From the NCBI GenBank assembly GCA_021798075.1, contig JAJZYO010000098.1:1-7091 (forward strand): a stretch of DNA of 7,091 nt, read 5' to 3'. The DNA is from Actinomycetes bacterium (GTDB lineage: Bacteria > Actinomycetota > Acidimicrobiia > Acidimicrobiales > Palsa-688). This document shows positions 1-5,328 of the stretch, in pieces. The translations under genes and the position numbers were made by a program. Each line of letters opens with the position of its first letter. Within the stretch, counting starts at the first letter, position 1. Below the pieces are notes generated by a model. It did no database searches and was not told where the DNA came from. It saw only the letters and a list, made by a program, of their open reading frames with translations.

Positions 1-156
1 GAGCAGGTCGTAGTGCCAGTGGTCGTCAACCACTGGCGCGTCGAAGAAGTCGAGGGCCTCGATGCCACGGCCGAACGCGCCCGCGACCATCTTCTGGCTT
101 GGGTCGCTCGCCTGAGGCGGGTGGCCGAGCGCATCGCGGCTCAGCAGGGTGCATAG
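1..156 (+). CDS. C-terminal end of an unrecognised protein (partial, cut by window edge)
   Basis: An open frame enters from the left edge in frame 1 and ends at TAG (154-156), giving 51 residues. It starts with a valine-rich stretch (VVVPVVVNHW) and ends in an arginine/alanine-rich amphipathic helix (ERARDHLLAW through RRVAERIAAQ), which looks coding rather than random. No family is recognisable from so short a tail. The last bases overlap the end of the open frame of the transposase remnant on the opposite strand. A perfect 9-bp hairpin lies inside this piece (see the entry at 13-39). The gene's start and function lie outside the window. Confidence 0.45.
   Translation, partial: EQVVVPVVVNHWRVEEVEGLDATAERARDHLLAWVARLRRVAERIAAQQGA
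13..39. repeat. Perfect inverted repeat (hairpin)
   Basis: GCCAGTGGT (15-23) and ACCACTGGC (29-37) are exact reverse complements separated by the 5-base loop CGTCA. The stem can be extended by one G-T and one G-C pair to 13-39. It falls inside the apparent coding end of the left-edge gene. It could be a protein-binding site, an RNA hairpin, or chance codon structure. Confidence 0.6.
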
Positions 157-419
157 CTGTGCACCTTATGTCCGGTTTGGGAACTCAGGCGCGCCGGCAC
201 CTCCAGTCCCGCTAGCCTGGTCACTGGCAGGCCGGTACGCCAGCCGCCAACCTGAGGACACCTCGGGCAGACGAAGCCATCCGGCCAGCGAAGCCACTCG
301 AGGCAGTGGGCGTCGGTGGCGAACCAGGCCAGGAACTCGCCCATCGAGGCCAGATAGTAGCCGGATAGTGAACGCCCGCCACCGGCGCTCTGATCACAAC
401 CCACGACGTCATGCCTCAA
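141..419 (-). pseudogene. IS1595-family transposase remnant (N-terminal zinc-ribbon region only)
   Basis: A 92-residue minus-strand frame contains the typical start of IS1595/ISXO2-type transposases. This is a SMGEFLAWFATD segment, then CLEWLRWPDGFVCPRC, where the CPRC pair is half of the zinc ribbon (residues 23-60). In complete relatives the ribbon leads into a DDE/DDN-type catalytic domain, for a total near 300 residues. Here recognisable similarity stops after GGWR, and the second Cys pair and the whole catalytic core are missing. A few residues also seem lost between the aspartate-rich part and EWLRWPDGF. It cannot be active. It sits just downstream of the anti-sigma gene stop, so it marks an old insertion or rearrangement at the operon's end. 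The family call rests on remembered consensus, not a search. Confidence 0.65.
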
Positions 420-444
420 CCACCCCGGCTAAGTGGGTACCCCA

Positions 445-462
445 AGGCCGCTTATACGGCCT
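445..462 (-). terminator. Hairpin over the anti-sigma stop codon, possible terminator
   Basis: AGGCCG (445-450) and CGGCCT (457-462) form a perfect 6-bp stem. Its 6-base loop contains the TAA stop (minus strand, 454-452) of the last operon gene. No T-run follows on the minus strand, so it is at best an L-shaped actinobacterial-type terminator. It could instead be a chance palindrome. Confidence 0.3.
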
Positions 463-1078
463 CCATGGGCATCACGTCGATTACTTCGATGTCAACCGCG
501 CTGGCCTCGATCCCGGCCAGGCGGCGCAGGTCGAGCGTGACATGGTGGCGGAGAGCCCCGGCCACCTCGTCAACGGCGTAACCCATCTCGACCGCGATGG
601 ACAGGGCCACGCGGATCGCAGCGCCGTCCCAGGCGATCATTACACTCCGGGCCGCTACCTCCACCGACTGGGAACCGCCAAGACGGTAGGGTCGCCGGTC
701 GCCTTGGCGAGCTGGCTCACCCGCGGGAACCAGGCCTGGAGTGGCCCGGGCGGCCATGGCGACGACGAGCGCCAACGCCCACTCGGTCACCTCCGTAGTG
801 CCCCGCGACGTCCGTTCCACAAGGACCGCGGGCGAGGTGGCCATGGCGCGGACCCGGGTCATCACGGCACCAGACAGCCAAGCCGGCGCTCGCACAGGCT
901 CTGCGGCCCATTTGAGCACCGGTGTCCAGACCGTCTTGAGCTCGACCATGGCAGCCTGGCAGGCTGGACAACTGGCCTGGTGGGACTGCTCGGGGATCGG
1001 GGTGCCCTCGGCGATGTGCTCGACGAGGATGTCCGGGTCGGCCCCGCACGAAAGTCGGCGGTGCGGGCCGAGGCTCAT
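452..1078 (-). CDS. Zinc-finger anti-sigma factor fused to an Asp23-like domain
   Basis: This 208-residue protein is the last gene of the operon. Its ATG overlaps the sigma factor's TGA in an ATGA (1075-1078), the usual sign of a translationally coupled sigma/anti-sigma pair. Residues 10-45 contain Cys11 and H33-x3-C37-x2-C40, the zinc-binding anti-sigma (ZAS) signature, in a domain that in relatives binds and blocks an ECF sigma factor. Residues about 90-203 resemble an Asp23/Gls24 domain: a hydrophobic helix reading TEWALALVVAMAARATPGL, then alternating strands (SVEVAARSVMIAWD, AAIRVALSIAVE), a helix VDEVAGALRHHVTLDL, and a final strand SAVDIEVIDV. No convincing membrane helix is present, unlike many anti-sigma factors, so membrane attachment would have to come from Asp23 partners. 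The ZAS part is clear. The Asp23 assignment of the C-terminal half is by pattern and by context, since the operon already has two Asp23-type genes. The target is inferred to be the upstream sigma factor. Confidence 0.8.
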   Translation of the reverse strand: MSLGPHRRLSCGADPDILVEHIAEGTPIPEQSHQASCPACQAAMVELKTVWTPVLKWAAEPVRAPAWLSGAVMTRVRAMATSPAVLVERTSRGTTEVTEWALALVVAMAARATPGLVPAGEPARQGDRRPYRLGGSQSVEVAARSVMIAWDGAAIRVALSIAVEMGYAVDEVAGALRHHVTLDLRRLAGIEASAVDIEVIDVMPMEAV

Positions 1079-1620
1079 ACCCAGGCTCCCATGGCCTTCA
1101 TCAGCTCGGTCCTCGCCCGGTTGAGCCGGCTTTTAACCGCTGCCTCGCTCACCCCGAGGACACCTGCGATCTCCCGATAGCTACGGCCCTCCGAGTATCG
1201 GAGCACGAACGCAGCTCGCTGCTCGAAGGTGAGGGCCTGGACCGCCTCGCCGAGGACCTGAGAGAGCTGACTGGCCTCCACCAACTCGTCGGGTTGGTCA
1301 CCTGGGTCGGCAAGGTCATCGGACAGGTCCTCCAACTGGCGGCGCCCGCGAATAAGGTCGATGCAGCGGTTGAGTGTAAGGCGGTACAGCCAGGTGGACA
1401 GCGCCGCGTCTCCCCGATAGCGGTCGAGGGATCGCCAGGCCCGCACCAATACGTCCTGGGTGGCATCCTCAGCTTCGGGGACATCCCCGAGCATGCGCAG
1501 GCAGACGCGATAGACACGGTCTTGGTGGCGGCGCACCAGTACCCCGAATGCGCCGAGGTCCCCGTCGTGGGCAGCTCGCACCAGCCAGGCGTCGCTCCTC
1601 TCCTCGGTCCCAGACGCCAT
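1075..1620 (-). CDS. ECF-type RNA polymerase sigma factor
   Basis: A 181-residue protein with the two-domain build of ECF sigma factors. Region 2 is at residues about 24-92, with AFGVLVRRHQDRVYRVCLRM, the D/E-rich core-binding stretch EAEDATQDVLVRAWRSL and the -10-reading segment STWLYRLTLNRCIDLIRGRR. A short acidic linker follows (96-118). Region 4 is at about 124-175, with LTFEQRAAFVLRY and the helix-turn-helix SYREIAGVLGVSEAAVKSRL. It would direct core polymerase to stress promoters, most simply its own operon's. I chose the ATG at 1620 because MASGTEERSD leads straight into region 2 and the start lies 20 bases after the J-domain gene's stop. An in-frame ATG at 1698 would add 26 unrelated-looking residues and overlap the J-domain gene. 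Neither start has a strong Shine-Dalgarno. The stop overlaps the anti-sigma start by 4 bases. Confidence 0.92.
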   Translation of the reverse strand: MASGTEERSDAWLVRAAHDGDLGAFGVLVRRHQDRVYRVCLRMLGDVPEAEDATQDVLVRAWRSLDRYRGDAALSTWLYRLTLNRCIDLIRGRRQLEDLSDDLADPGDQPDELVEASQLSQVLGEAVQALTFEQRAAFVLRYSEGRSYREIAGVLGVSEAAVKSRLNRARTELMKAMGAWV

Positions 1621-1640
1621 CGTGGGGGATGAGTGACGAT

Positions 1641-1961
1641 CTATTGCACCCGGGCCGGCCTGTGGTAGCGACGCAGGGCCCGTCCCAAGGCGGTCCATAC
1701 GGCAGGGATGAGGCGCTGGCGCCGGTAGAAGCAGAGGTTCGCCGGAGCAGCGGGCCGCTTGGCGCTCACCGTGGTCTCAGGTGGACAGCCGTGCAGGCGT
1801 GCGTAGGCCTCCAGCACTACTCGCAAGTCATCGGCTGTGTCGCCCGGAGCCCCGAGGTCGGGATGGAGCTGGCACACGCGGGCACGAAAGGCTCGGCGAA
1901 TCTCAGCCGGGTCGGCCGAACGTTCCAGCCCCAAGGCCTCATAGGGGTCCACAGCGCCCAT
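1641..1961 (-). CDS. Minimal J-domain (DnaJ-like) protein
   Basis: A protein of up to 106 residues whose first 60 form a J domain: DPYEALGLERSADPAEIRRAF, then a basic helix, then the diagnostic HPD tripeptide (residues 33-35, in QLHPDLG) and a third helix ending VVLEAYARLHG. In the family, HPD stimulates the ATPase of an Hsp70. The Gly/Phe region, zinc-binding region and C-terminal substrate domains of full DnaJ are absent. The remaining 45 residues are basic (YRRQRL, RALRRYHRP) and match nothing I recognise. The ATG at 1961 has its AG-rich signal directly against it. A GTG at residue 4 (1952) lies at better spacing from GGCAGGATGG and may be the true start. It lies 36 bases after the AmaP-like gene and 20 bases before the sigma gene, so it belongs to the operon. 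A chaperone-recruiting or regulatory role within the stress system is inference. Confidence 0.85.
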   Translation of the reverse strand: MGAVDPYEALGLERSADPAEIRRAFRARVCQLHPDLGAPGDTADDLRVVLEAYARLHGCPPETTVSAKRPAAPANLCFYRRQRLIPAVWTALGRALRRYHRPARVQ

Positions 1962-1997
1962 CCTGCCACGCCGCGCCCGCCTCGTTCGGTGGGGTTG

Positions 1998-2591
1998 TCA
2001 CTGGACGCGGGCCGAGTCGGCTTTGACTAGGGTCACGGTGAGGTCGACGTCGCTCGGGCTGACCTGGGTGGTGCGGTGGAGCCGGGCGAGGCAATCGCGC
2101 ACCTGCTCGGCGACGCGGCCGAAATCGACGTTGTCGTCGACCCGCAGGCGGGCACGGACTTCCGCGTCAAGCGGAGTGCCGAAGAGCCCGACCAGTGCCC
2201 GCTCGACCCCGGGGATCCGCTCGAGGTCGCCCTCCAAGGCGTGGCTCAGCGAGGCGGCGCGCACGATGGTCCGGCCTCGGCGGGTGGGGTCTGGACTGTT
2301 GGCCCGATCGAGATTGAAGTCATCGAGCCGGGACCGCCCTTCGTTGCGGGTCAGCTGGCTTCGGACCAGGACCCCACCGAGCGCGAAGACGACCAAGCCG
2401 ATGAACGCCGCCGAGGCGAACGACATCCAGCTCCCCTCCCGCCACCACCTCACTTCGGTCGAGGTGATGATGTCGGCGTGTGCGGCCGAGGTCCCCCACG
2501 CTCCCAGGGAGAAGCTGAGCCCGACGCCTCCGGCGGCCATGAGGACCACGGCGACGAAGACCCACAGGATGCGGTTGGCCCGGTCGCTCAT
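1998..2591 (-). CDS. AmaP-like membrane anchor protein of the Asp23 system
   Basis: A 197-residue protein. Residues 8-30 (ILWVFVAVVLMAAGGVGLSF) and 57-77 (SFASAAFIGLVVFALGGVLV) are hydrophobic and fit two membrane helices around a short outside loop of about 26 residues. A cytoplasmic domain of about 115 residues follows. That domain (SLSHALEGDLERIPGVERALVGLFG, then RARLRVDDNVDFGRVAEQV, then DVDLTVTLVK) has the strand-helix-strand rhythm seen in Asp23-type and AmaP C-terminal parts. In firmicutes AmaP tethers Asp23 to the membrane, and this layout and position match that role. Its ATG overlaps the stop of the DUF6286-like gene by 4 bases (ATGA, 2588-2591). The family assignment is from topology and neighbours more than from sharp motifs. 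Confidence 0.78.
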   Translation of the reverse strand: MSDRANRILWVFVAVVLMAAGGVGLSFSLGAWGTSAAHADIITSTEVRWWREGSWMSFASAAFIGLVVFALGGVLVRSQLTRNEGRSRLDDFNLDRANSPDPTRRGRTIVRAASLSHALEGDLERIPGVERALVGLFGTPLDAEVRARLRVDDNVDFGRVAEQVRDCLARLHRTTQVSPSDVDLTVTLVKADSARVQ

Positions 2592-3121
2592 GCGAGTTTT
2601 CTCGGGGGAGAGATTTTGACCTTGACTTTGCTACGAGGCGGCGCCCCCACCCCGTCGAGCGCCTTGCGAACGCTTGCTTCGATCTCCGCCCTGACCGAGG
2701 TCGGCGCCACGGCCTTGAGCTTGGCCTTCCAACGCCTCCGGCGGGGGACCAGGTGGAGCCGGGCACGGGAGGCAAGCGTCTCAGCAAGCACCCGGCGGCG
2801 CACATGGGCCTCCAGCGAGCGGCTCGACACCCACCAGCGGGCACCTCGGGCGCTGGTGGGCAGCTCCAATCTCCAGCGGTGCCAGCGACGCGTCTCCGCG
2901 CCGAACAACACCAGCCCGACCGCCGCGATGGCTGCCACGACGACGAGGACAGTGGTGGTGGACCAGGAAGTAGTTCGCAACGATGCCAACCACGAGCGCC
3001 CGGGGATGACGACGAACCTGTGCCCGATGGCGGCCAGGATCACCTCCACGACACAAAAGCCGCCGCCGCCGACGAGGGCAAGGCCTACCACCAAGCCGAG
3101 GAGCCGGTTGAAGGCCCTCAC
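2588..3121 (-). CDS. DUF6286-like two-helix membrane protein of the Asp23 cluster
   Basis: A 177-residue protein starting at GTG (3121), which overlaps the preceding gene's TGA as GTGA. The opening MRAFNRLLGLVVGLALVGGG, the helix ending VVEVILAAIG, and the loop VVIPGRSWLASLRTTSWS resemble actinobacterial DUF6286 proteins found in Asp23 gene clusters. Membrane helices are expected at residues about 7-32 and 55-75. The C-terminal 100 residues are strongly basic (PRRRRWKAKLKAV, SKVKVKISPPRKLA). They contain a helix (TSVRAEIEASVRKALDGVG) between strands, like a reduced Asp23 fold facing the cytoplasm. The basic tail could contact lipid head groups or nucleic acid, but this is speculative. Its likely role is a second membrane anchor beside the AmaP-like protein. 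Confidence 0.8.
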   Translation of the reverse strand: MRAFNRLLGLVVGLALVGGGGFCVVEVILAAIGHRFVVIPGRSWLASLRTTSWSTTTVLVVVAAIAAVGLVLFGAETRRWHRWRLELPTSARGARWWVSSRSLEAHVRRRVLAETLASRARLHLVPRRRRWKAKLKAVAPTSVRAEIEASVRKALDGVGAPPRSKVKVKISPPRKLA

Positions 3122-3456
3122 CGCAGGTCCCGGTAGCTCATGGGTAGGCGGCCGTCCACAAGGTCTAGATCCTCGACCACGACCTCGACGCGCCGGCGAT
3201 CCCCGAGACTGGCGAGTGCGGTTGCTGCCGCCGAGCGGACGGCCTCGGCCACAGGAGCCACGGGAAGAAGATCGACCACGACGTGGACGAAGACGACCTC
3301 CGCGCTGAGGCCAACACCGATGACCTTTCCACCCGCGTACTGTGTGGCCACCTCGACCTGGGTCCCCGGCGACAGCCGGGCCACCCCGGGGACCGCTTTG
3401 ACGGCTTCGGCCACCGCCTGGGCCACAACGGTACGGTGGGCGGCAGGCGACGTCAC
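3118..3456 (-). CDS. Short Asp23/Gls24-like protein
   Basis: A 112-residue soluble protein with a GTG start (3456) that overlaps the previous Asp23 gene's stop as GTGA (3453-3456). It has the reduced Asp23 pattern: an N-terminal helix ending in VPGVARL (residues 10-28), strands KVIGVGLSAEVVFVHVVVDL (44-63), a helix PVAEAVRSAAATALASL (68-84), and a last strand RRVEVVVEDLDLV (88-100). It lacks the long flexible N-terminal region of the 174-residue paralogue upstream. Two Asp23-type proteins side by side are common in actinobacterial clusters, where they may co-assemble. It is expected to lie on the cytoplasmic face of the membrane with the anchors encoded next. Confidence 0.85.
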   Translation of the reverse strand: MTSPAAHRTVVAQAVAEAVKAVPGVARLSPGTQVEVATQYAGGKVIGVGLSAEVVFVHVVVDLLPVAPVAEAVRSAAATALASLGDRRRVEVVVEDLDLVDGRLPMSYRDLR

Positions 3457-3977
3457 TGGACCCGGCTGCCCTCGGACTGCTCGCCGGACTCGGGGGGCTC
3501 GATGTACAAGTCGTTGACGCTGATGTTGACCTCGACGACCTCCAACCCAGTCATGCCCTCGATCCGGTTGATCACGTTGGCCCGGACGGCTTCGGTCACC
3601 TCGACGACGCTCTGGCCGTAGTAGACGACGATGTCGATGTCAATCGCCGCCTGACGTTCACCGACTTCCACGGCCACGCCCTGGCTGGAGGCGTCGCTGG
3701 ACGCGCCTGGGATCAGCGAACGCGCTCTGCCGAAAGCCCTGGCCATGGTGTTGCCCATGGCCTGCACGCCGGGGATCTCCTTGGTCGCGAACGCGGCAAT
3801 CTTGGACACCACGATGTCGGAGATCCGGGTGATGCCACGCTCGGTTTGCAACCGGGCACCCGTGCGATGATGCTCTATGGCAGCCGAGGGTTGGGGAAGC
3901 CCTCCGGCGCCTGATGTCTCTGGCTTCAGGTCCGTACTGGGAGCCTGGCTGGTGGTGCGCGGCGATGGGTCACTCAT
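3453..3977 (-). CDS. Asp23/Gls24 family envelope stress response protein
   Basis: A 174-residue protein. Residues 1-44 are a low-complexity, Ser/Pro-rich leader. Residues 45-160 are a canonical Asp23 domain: TERGITRISDIVVSKIAAFATKEIPGV, a basic variable loop (ARAFGRARSLIPG), GVAVEVGERQAAIDIDIVVYYGQSV, the helix EVTEAVRANVINRIEGMTGL, and EVVEVNISVNDLYIE. In firmicutes such proteins form abundant membrane-associated scaffolds whose loss triggers a cell-wall stress response. The ATG at 3977 is set by a strong Shine-Dalgarno, AAGGAGG (3994-3988), 10 bases upstream, the best in the operon. This suggests it is its most highly translated product. A 64-base gap separates it from the DUF2273-like gene. 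Confidence 0.93.
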   Translation of the reverse strand: MSDPSPRTTSQAPSTDLKPETSGAGGLPQPSAAIEHHRTGARLQTERGITRISDIVVSKIAAFATKEIPGVQAMGNTMARAFGRARSLIPGASSDASSQGVAVEVGERQAAIDIDIVVYYGQSVVEVTEAVRANVINRIEGMTGLEVVEVNISVNDLYIEPPESGEQSEGSRVQ

Positions 3978-3987
3978 GACGGGAAAA

Positions 3988-3994
3988 CCTCCTT
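3988..3994 (-). promoter_or_regulatory. Strong ribosome binding site of the Asp23 gene
   Basis: AAGGAGG on the minus strand, 10 bases before the ATG at 3977. It fixes that start. It contrasts with the 4-base start/stop overlaps of the next three genes, which lack comparable signals. Confidence 0.75.
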
Positions 3995-4041
3995 GGTGGT
4001 TGGGACAGCGATCAGCTGCTGGGTGAGGGTTAGCGCGCTTG

Positions 4042-4227
4042 CTATGGGCGCCGGTCGCTTCGGAAGCGTTCGGTGAGTTCGCCGAAGTCGATGTCGCTTT
4101 CCAAGGCGCGCACGACTAGGTAGCCCACCACGCCGGCGGCCAACGCGGCCACGACCACCCAAGAGGCGGCCCAGGCCAGCCAGACGAGCAGGAACCCGAC
4201 GAGATAGCCGAACTGACGACGTGACAT
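4042..4227 (-). CDS. Small DUF2273-like integral membrane protein
   Basis: A 61-residue protein, first gene of the operon. After MSRRQFG come about 33 hydrophobic residues (YLVGFLLVWLAWAASWVVVAALAAGVVGYLVV written in one-letter code as residues 8-39), enough for a helical hairpin. A short acidic/basic tail follows: ESDIDFGELTERFRSDRR. Size, topology and the tail's FGELTERFR match the DUF2273 proteins that accompany Asp23 and AmaP genes. I chose the ATG at 4227 because GAGGAG lies 6 bases upstream and the membrane segment starts at once. The longer frame from ATG 4284 would add 19 residues and lacks a ribosome site. Its exact role is unknown; it is presumed to help anchor or modulate the Asp23 scaffold. 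Confidence 0.78.
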   Translation of the reverse strand: MSRRQFGYLVGFLLVWLAWAASWVVVAALAAGVVGYLVVRALESDIDFGELTERFRSDRRP

Positions 4228-4233
4228 GGGACG

Positions 4234-4239
4234 CTCCTC
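4234..4239 (-). promoter_or_regulatory. Ribosome binding site deciding the DUF2273-like start
   Basis: GAGGAG on the minus strand, 6 bases before the ATG at 4227. It supports the 61-residue form over the 80-residue alternative. Confidence 0.65.
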
Positions 4240-4300
4240 GCCCTCTGACGCCGACAACGCCGGCGCCGATACGGTGCCCGGCACTTCCGGGGCTCACACC

Positions 4301-4331
4301 AAATAAGACGGCCGAACATTGCCGCGGTTTC
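4301..4331 (-). promoter_or_regulatory. Candidate ECF sigma promoter of the Asp23 operon
   Basis: Reading the minus strand, GAAAC (4331-4327) is followed after exactly 16 bases by CGTCTTATTT (4310-4301). ECF promoters typically have an AAC-containing -35 element and a CGTC/CGTA-like -10 element at 16-18 bases. The site lies about 75 bases before the first operon ATG, a reasonable leader length. This would make the operon its own sigma factor's target. It was found by eye, and short motifs like this occur by chance. Confidence 0.5.
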
Positions 4332-4589
4332 GCGATTTCCCACCACATGCTCAAATGGCGCCACGTAGCCCGTCGCAGCCGACCTAGCCACGGCGTGGTG
4401 AGCCTGTGCATGCCGTCCGAGCGAGCGGCAGCAACTTTTGCGTGCGCCTTGGCGAGCTTGGCCTTGGGAAGCTGCCGAGGTCCAGACGGCCGTTGCCCCT
4501 GGTCGGACCACGGAGTGACGCTGGAGCGCCATGCGGCGTGCATAACGGGACAGGTGCTTTGGGTTCGGCACAACTTCGCCTGTCGATGG
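4301..4589 (-). pseudogene. TnpB (IS200/IS605-type RNA-guided nuclease) internal fragment
   Basis: Three pieces of one TnpB segment can be read in order on the minus strand. STGEVVPNPKHLSRYARRMA (about 4583-4524) is the stretch that normally follows the RuvC-I aspartate motif. After a frame change comes LPKAKLAKAHAKVAAARSDG and then MHRLTT (about 4471-4394), the conserved helix before RuvC-II. HLSM, then after another frame change VVGNRETAAMFG (about 4360-4306), resembles the EDL...GMVxNRxLA region. The RuvC-I Asp is absent, the Glu of the EDL motif is replaced (RHL), and the zinc-finger end is missing, so the nuclease is dead. The left end of the fragment merges with the candidate promoter of the Asp23 operon. 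The middle piece is clear; the last piece is tentative. Confidence 0.65.
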
Positions 4590-4975
4590 GACGGCCGTGG
4601 CGGCGTGCAGGATGTCGCGAAGGGCCGCTGTGTCGAGCGCCTTCCACCCACCTTTTTCGTCGGCCATATGGCATAGGTTGGCTACCAAGATGTGGTCATG
4701 GGGCTCGGGGTCGCCGCCCCGCCAAGTGGCATGACGGGTACGCGCGAAGACCAAGCCGTCGGTCGCGACGCGCTCTTGTGCACGTCCCCGTCGTCCTCCG
4801 AGGTCCCTCATCCAGGCGTCGAGGTAAGCCATCGTCGCCTCCTTTCGGCGTCCAAGATGGCGTGCATGTCCTCAGCCCGGCCCACCAAGCCGAGCAGCGC
4901 GACGGACTTCTGGGCGGACACCACGAGCTCCATCCCCGGCCGTTTCGCGTGCACCAAACGCGTCCTCGGCACCCA
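4590..4975 (-). pseudogene. TrwC/MobF conjugative relaxase fragment (truncated and frameshifted)
   Basis: On the minus strand, after a TAA at 4978-4976, one frame reads VHAKRPGMELVVSAQKSVAL and then LGLVGRAEDMHAILDAER. At about 4833-4846 the frame changes and continues MAYLDAWMRDLGGRRGRAQE, then GLVFARTRHATWRGGDPEPHDH, then ANLCHMADEKGGWKALDTAA and LRDILHAATAV. This is the central part of a TrwC relaxase, including the region whose HDH histidines bind the metal in intact enzymes. The N-terminus with the catalytic tyrosines and all of the helicase half are missing. After LHAATAV the same frame runs into TnpB-like sequence. The ATG at 4832 has a near-perfect ribosome site (AAAGGAGG, 5 bases away), so a chimeric 238-residue product is conceivable but unlikely to function. 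Confidence 0.8.
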
Positions 4976-5013
4976 TTACTCGCATCCAAGCCATAGCTTT
5001 TGCCTCCGTTGTT

Positions 5014-5028
5014 CGTGGCCAGAAGTGA
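5014..5028 (+). repeat. 15-bp direct repeat, copy 1
   Basis: CGTGGCCAGAAGTGA occurs here, outside any gene, and again at 6369-6383 in the same orientation inside the excisionase-like gene, 1,355 bases away. Confidence 0.7.
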
Positions 5029-5147
5029 TGGGCCGTTTACAGGGGCAACCGGTCGGTTGCAATCGTGTTCTGCTTTTTGGGCCTTGGCGGCGAGGGCGAT
5101 AAGACTCCTGGAGAGCCAGGGGGGTTACTGCTGCGGTACGGGTTGTG

Positions 5148-5186
5148 GCGGTCCTCCAAGAACGCGTGGTTGTCTTGGGAAGCCGC
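5148..5186. repeat. Compound hairpin
   Basis: Inner arms CCAAGA (5156-5161) and TCTTGG (5173-5178) and outer arms GCGG (5148-5151) and CCGC (5183-5186) pair around a symmetric 4-by-4 internal loop. The terminal loop is 11 bases. Confidence 0.4.
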
Positions 5187-5307
5187 CGGGTAATGGGGTC
5201 GGGGGGCCTGGCCGAGGTGACGGCCGGTTCGTTGTGCGGAGACGTGAGCGAAGAGAGCGCCGCTCTTTGGTGCTCGGCACGCTGGTACGTGATGGCTTGC
5301 AACTGCT

Positions 5308-5328
5308 CACGACCGGGGAGCGGTCGTG
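5308..5328. repeat. Perfect 7-bp hairpin or dyad
   Basis: CACGACC (5308-5314) and GGTCGTG (5322-5328) flank the loop GGGGAGC. A further TGTCGTGGC follows directly as a near copy of the right arm. It lies about 140 bases before the XRE regulator and could be an operator or an RNA hairpin. Confidence 0.5.

Noticed and set aside
149..1180. Long plus-strand open frame (343 codons)
   Set aside because: It is antisense to the transposase remnant and the anti-sigma gene, has arbitrary Arg/His/Gly-rich composition and no motif. It is a high-GC shadow.
1075..1698. Longer sigma factor starting at ATG 1698
   Set aside because: The extra 26 residues do not resemble the sigma family and overlap the J-domain gene by 58 bases. 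The ATG at 1620 fits both family and spacing better, though neither has a clear ribosome site.
2076..3308. Longest open frame of the window, plus strand (410 codons)
   Set aside because: It runs antisense across the AmaP-like, DUF6286-like and Asp23-like genes, and its Pro/Arg/Gly-rich translation has no domain. The minus-strand genes have clear families and coupled starts.
4042..4284. 80-residue version of the DUF2273-like protein starting at 4284
   Set aside because: There is no ribosome site before 4284, while GAGGAG sits 6 bases before the ATG at 4227, where the membrane segment starts. The extra 19 residues look like translated leader.
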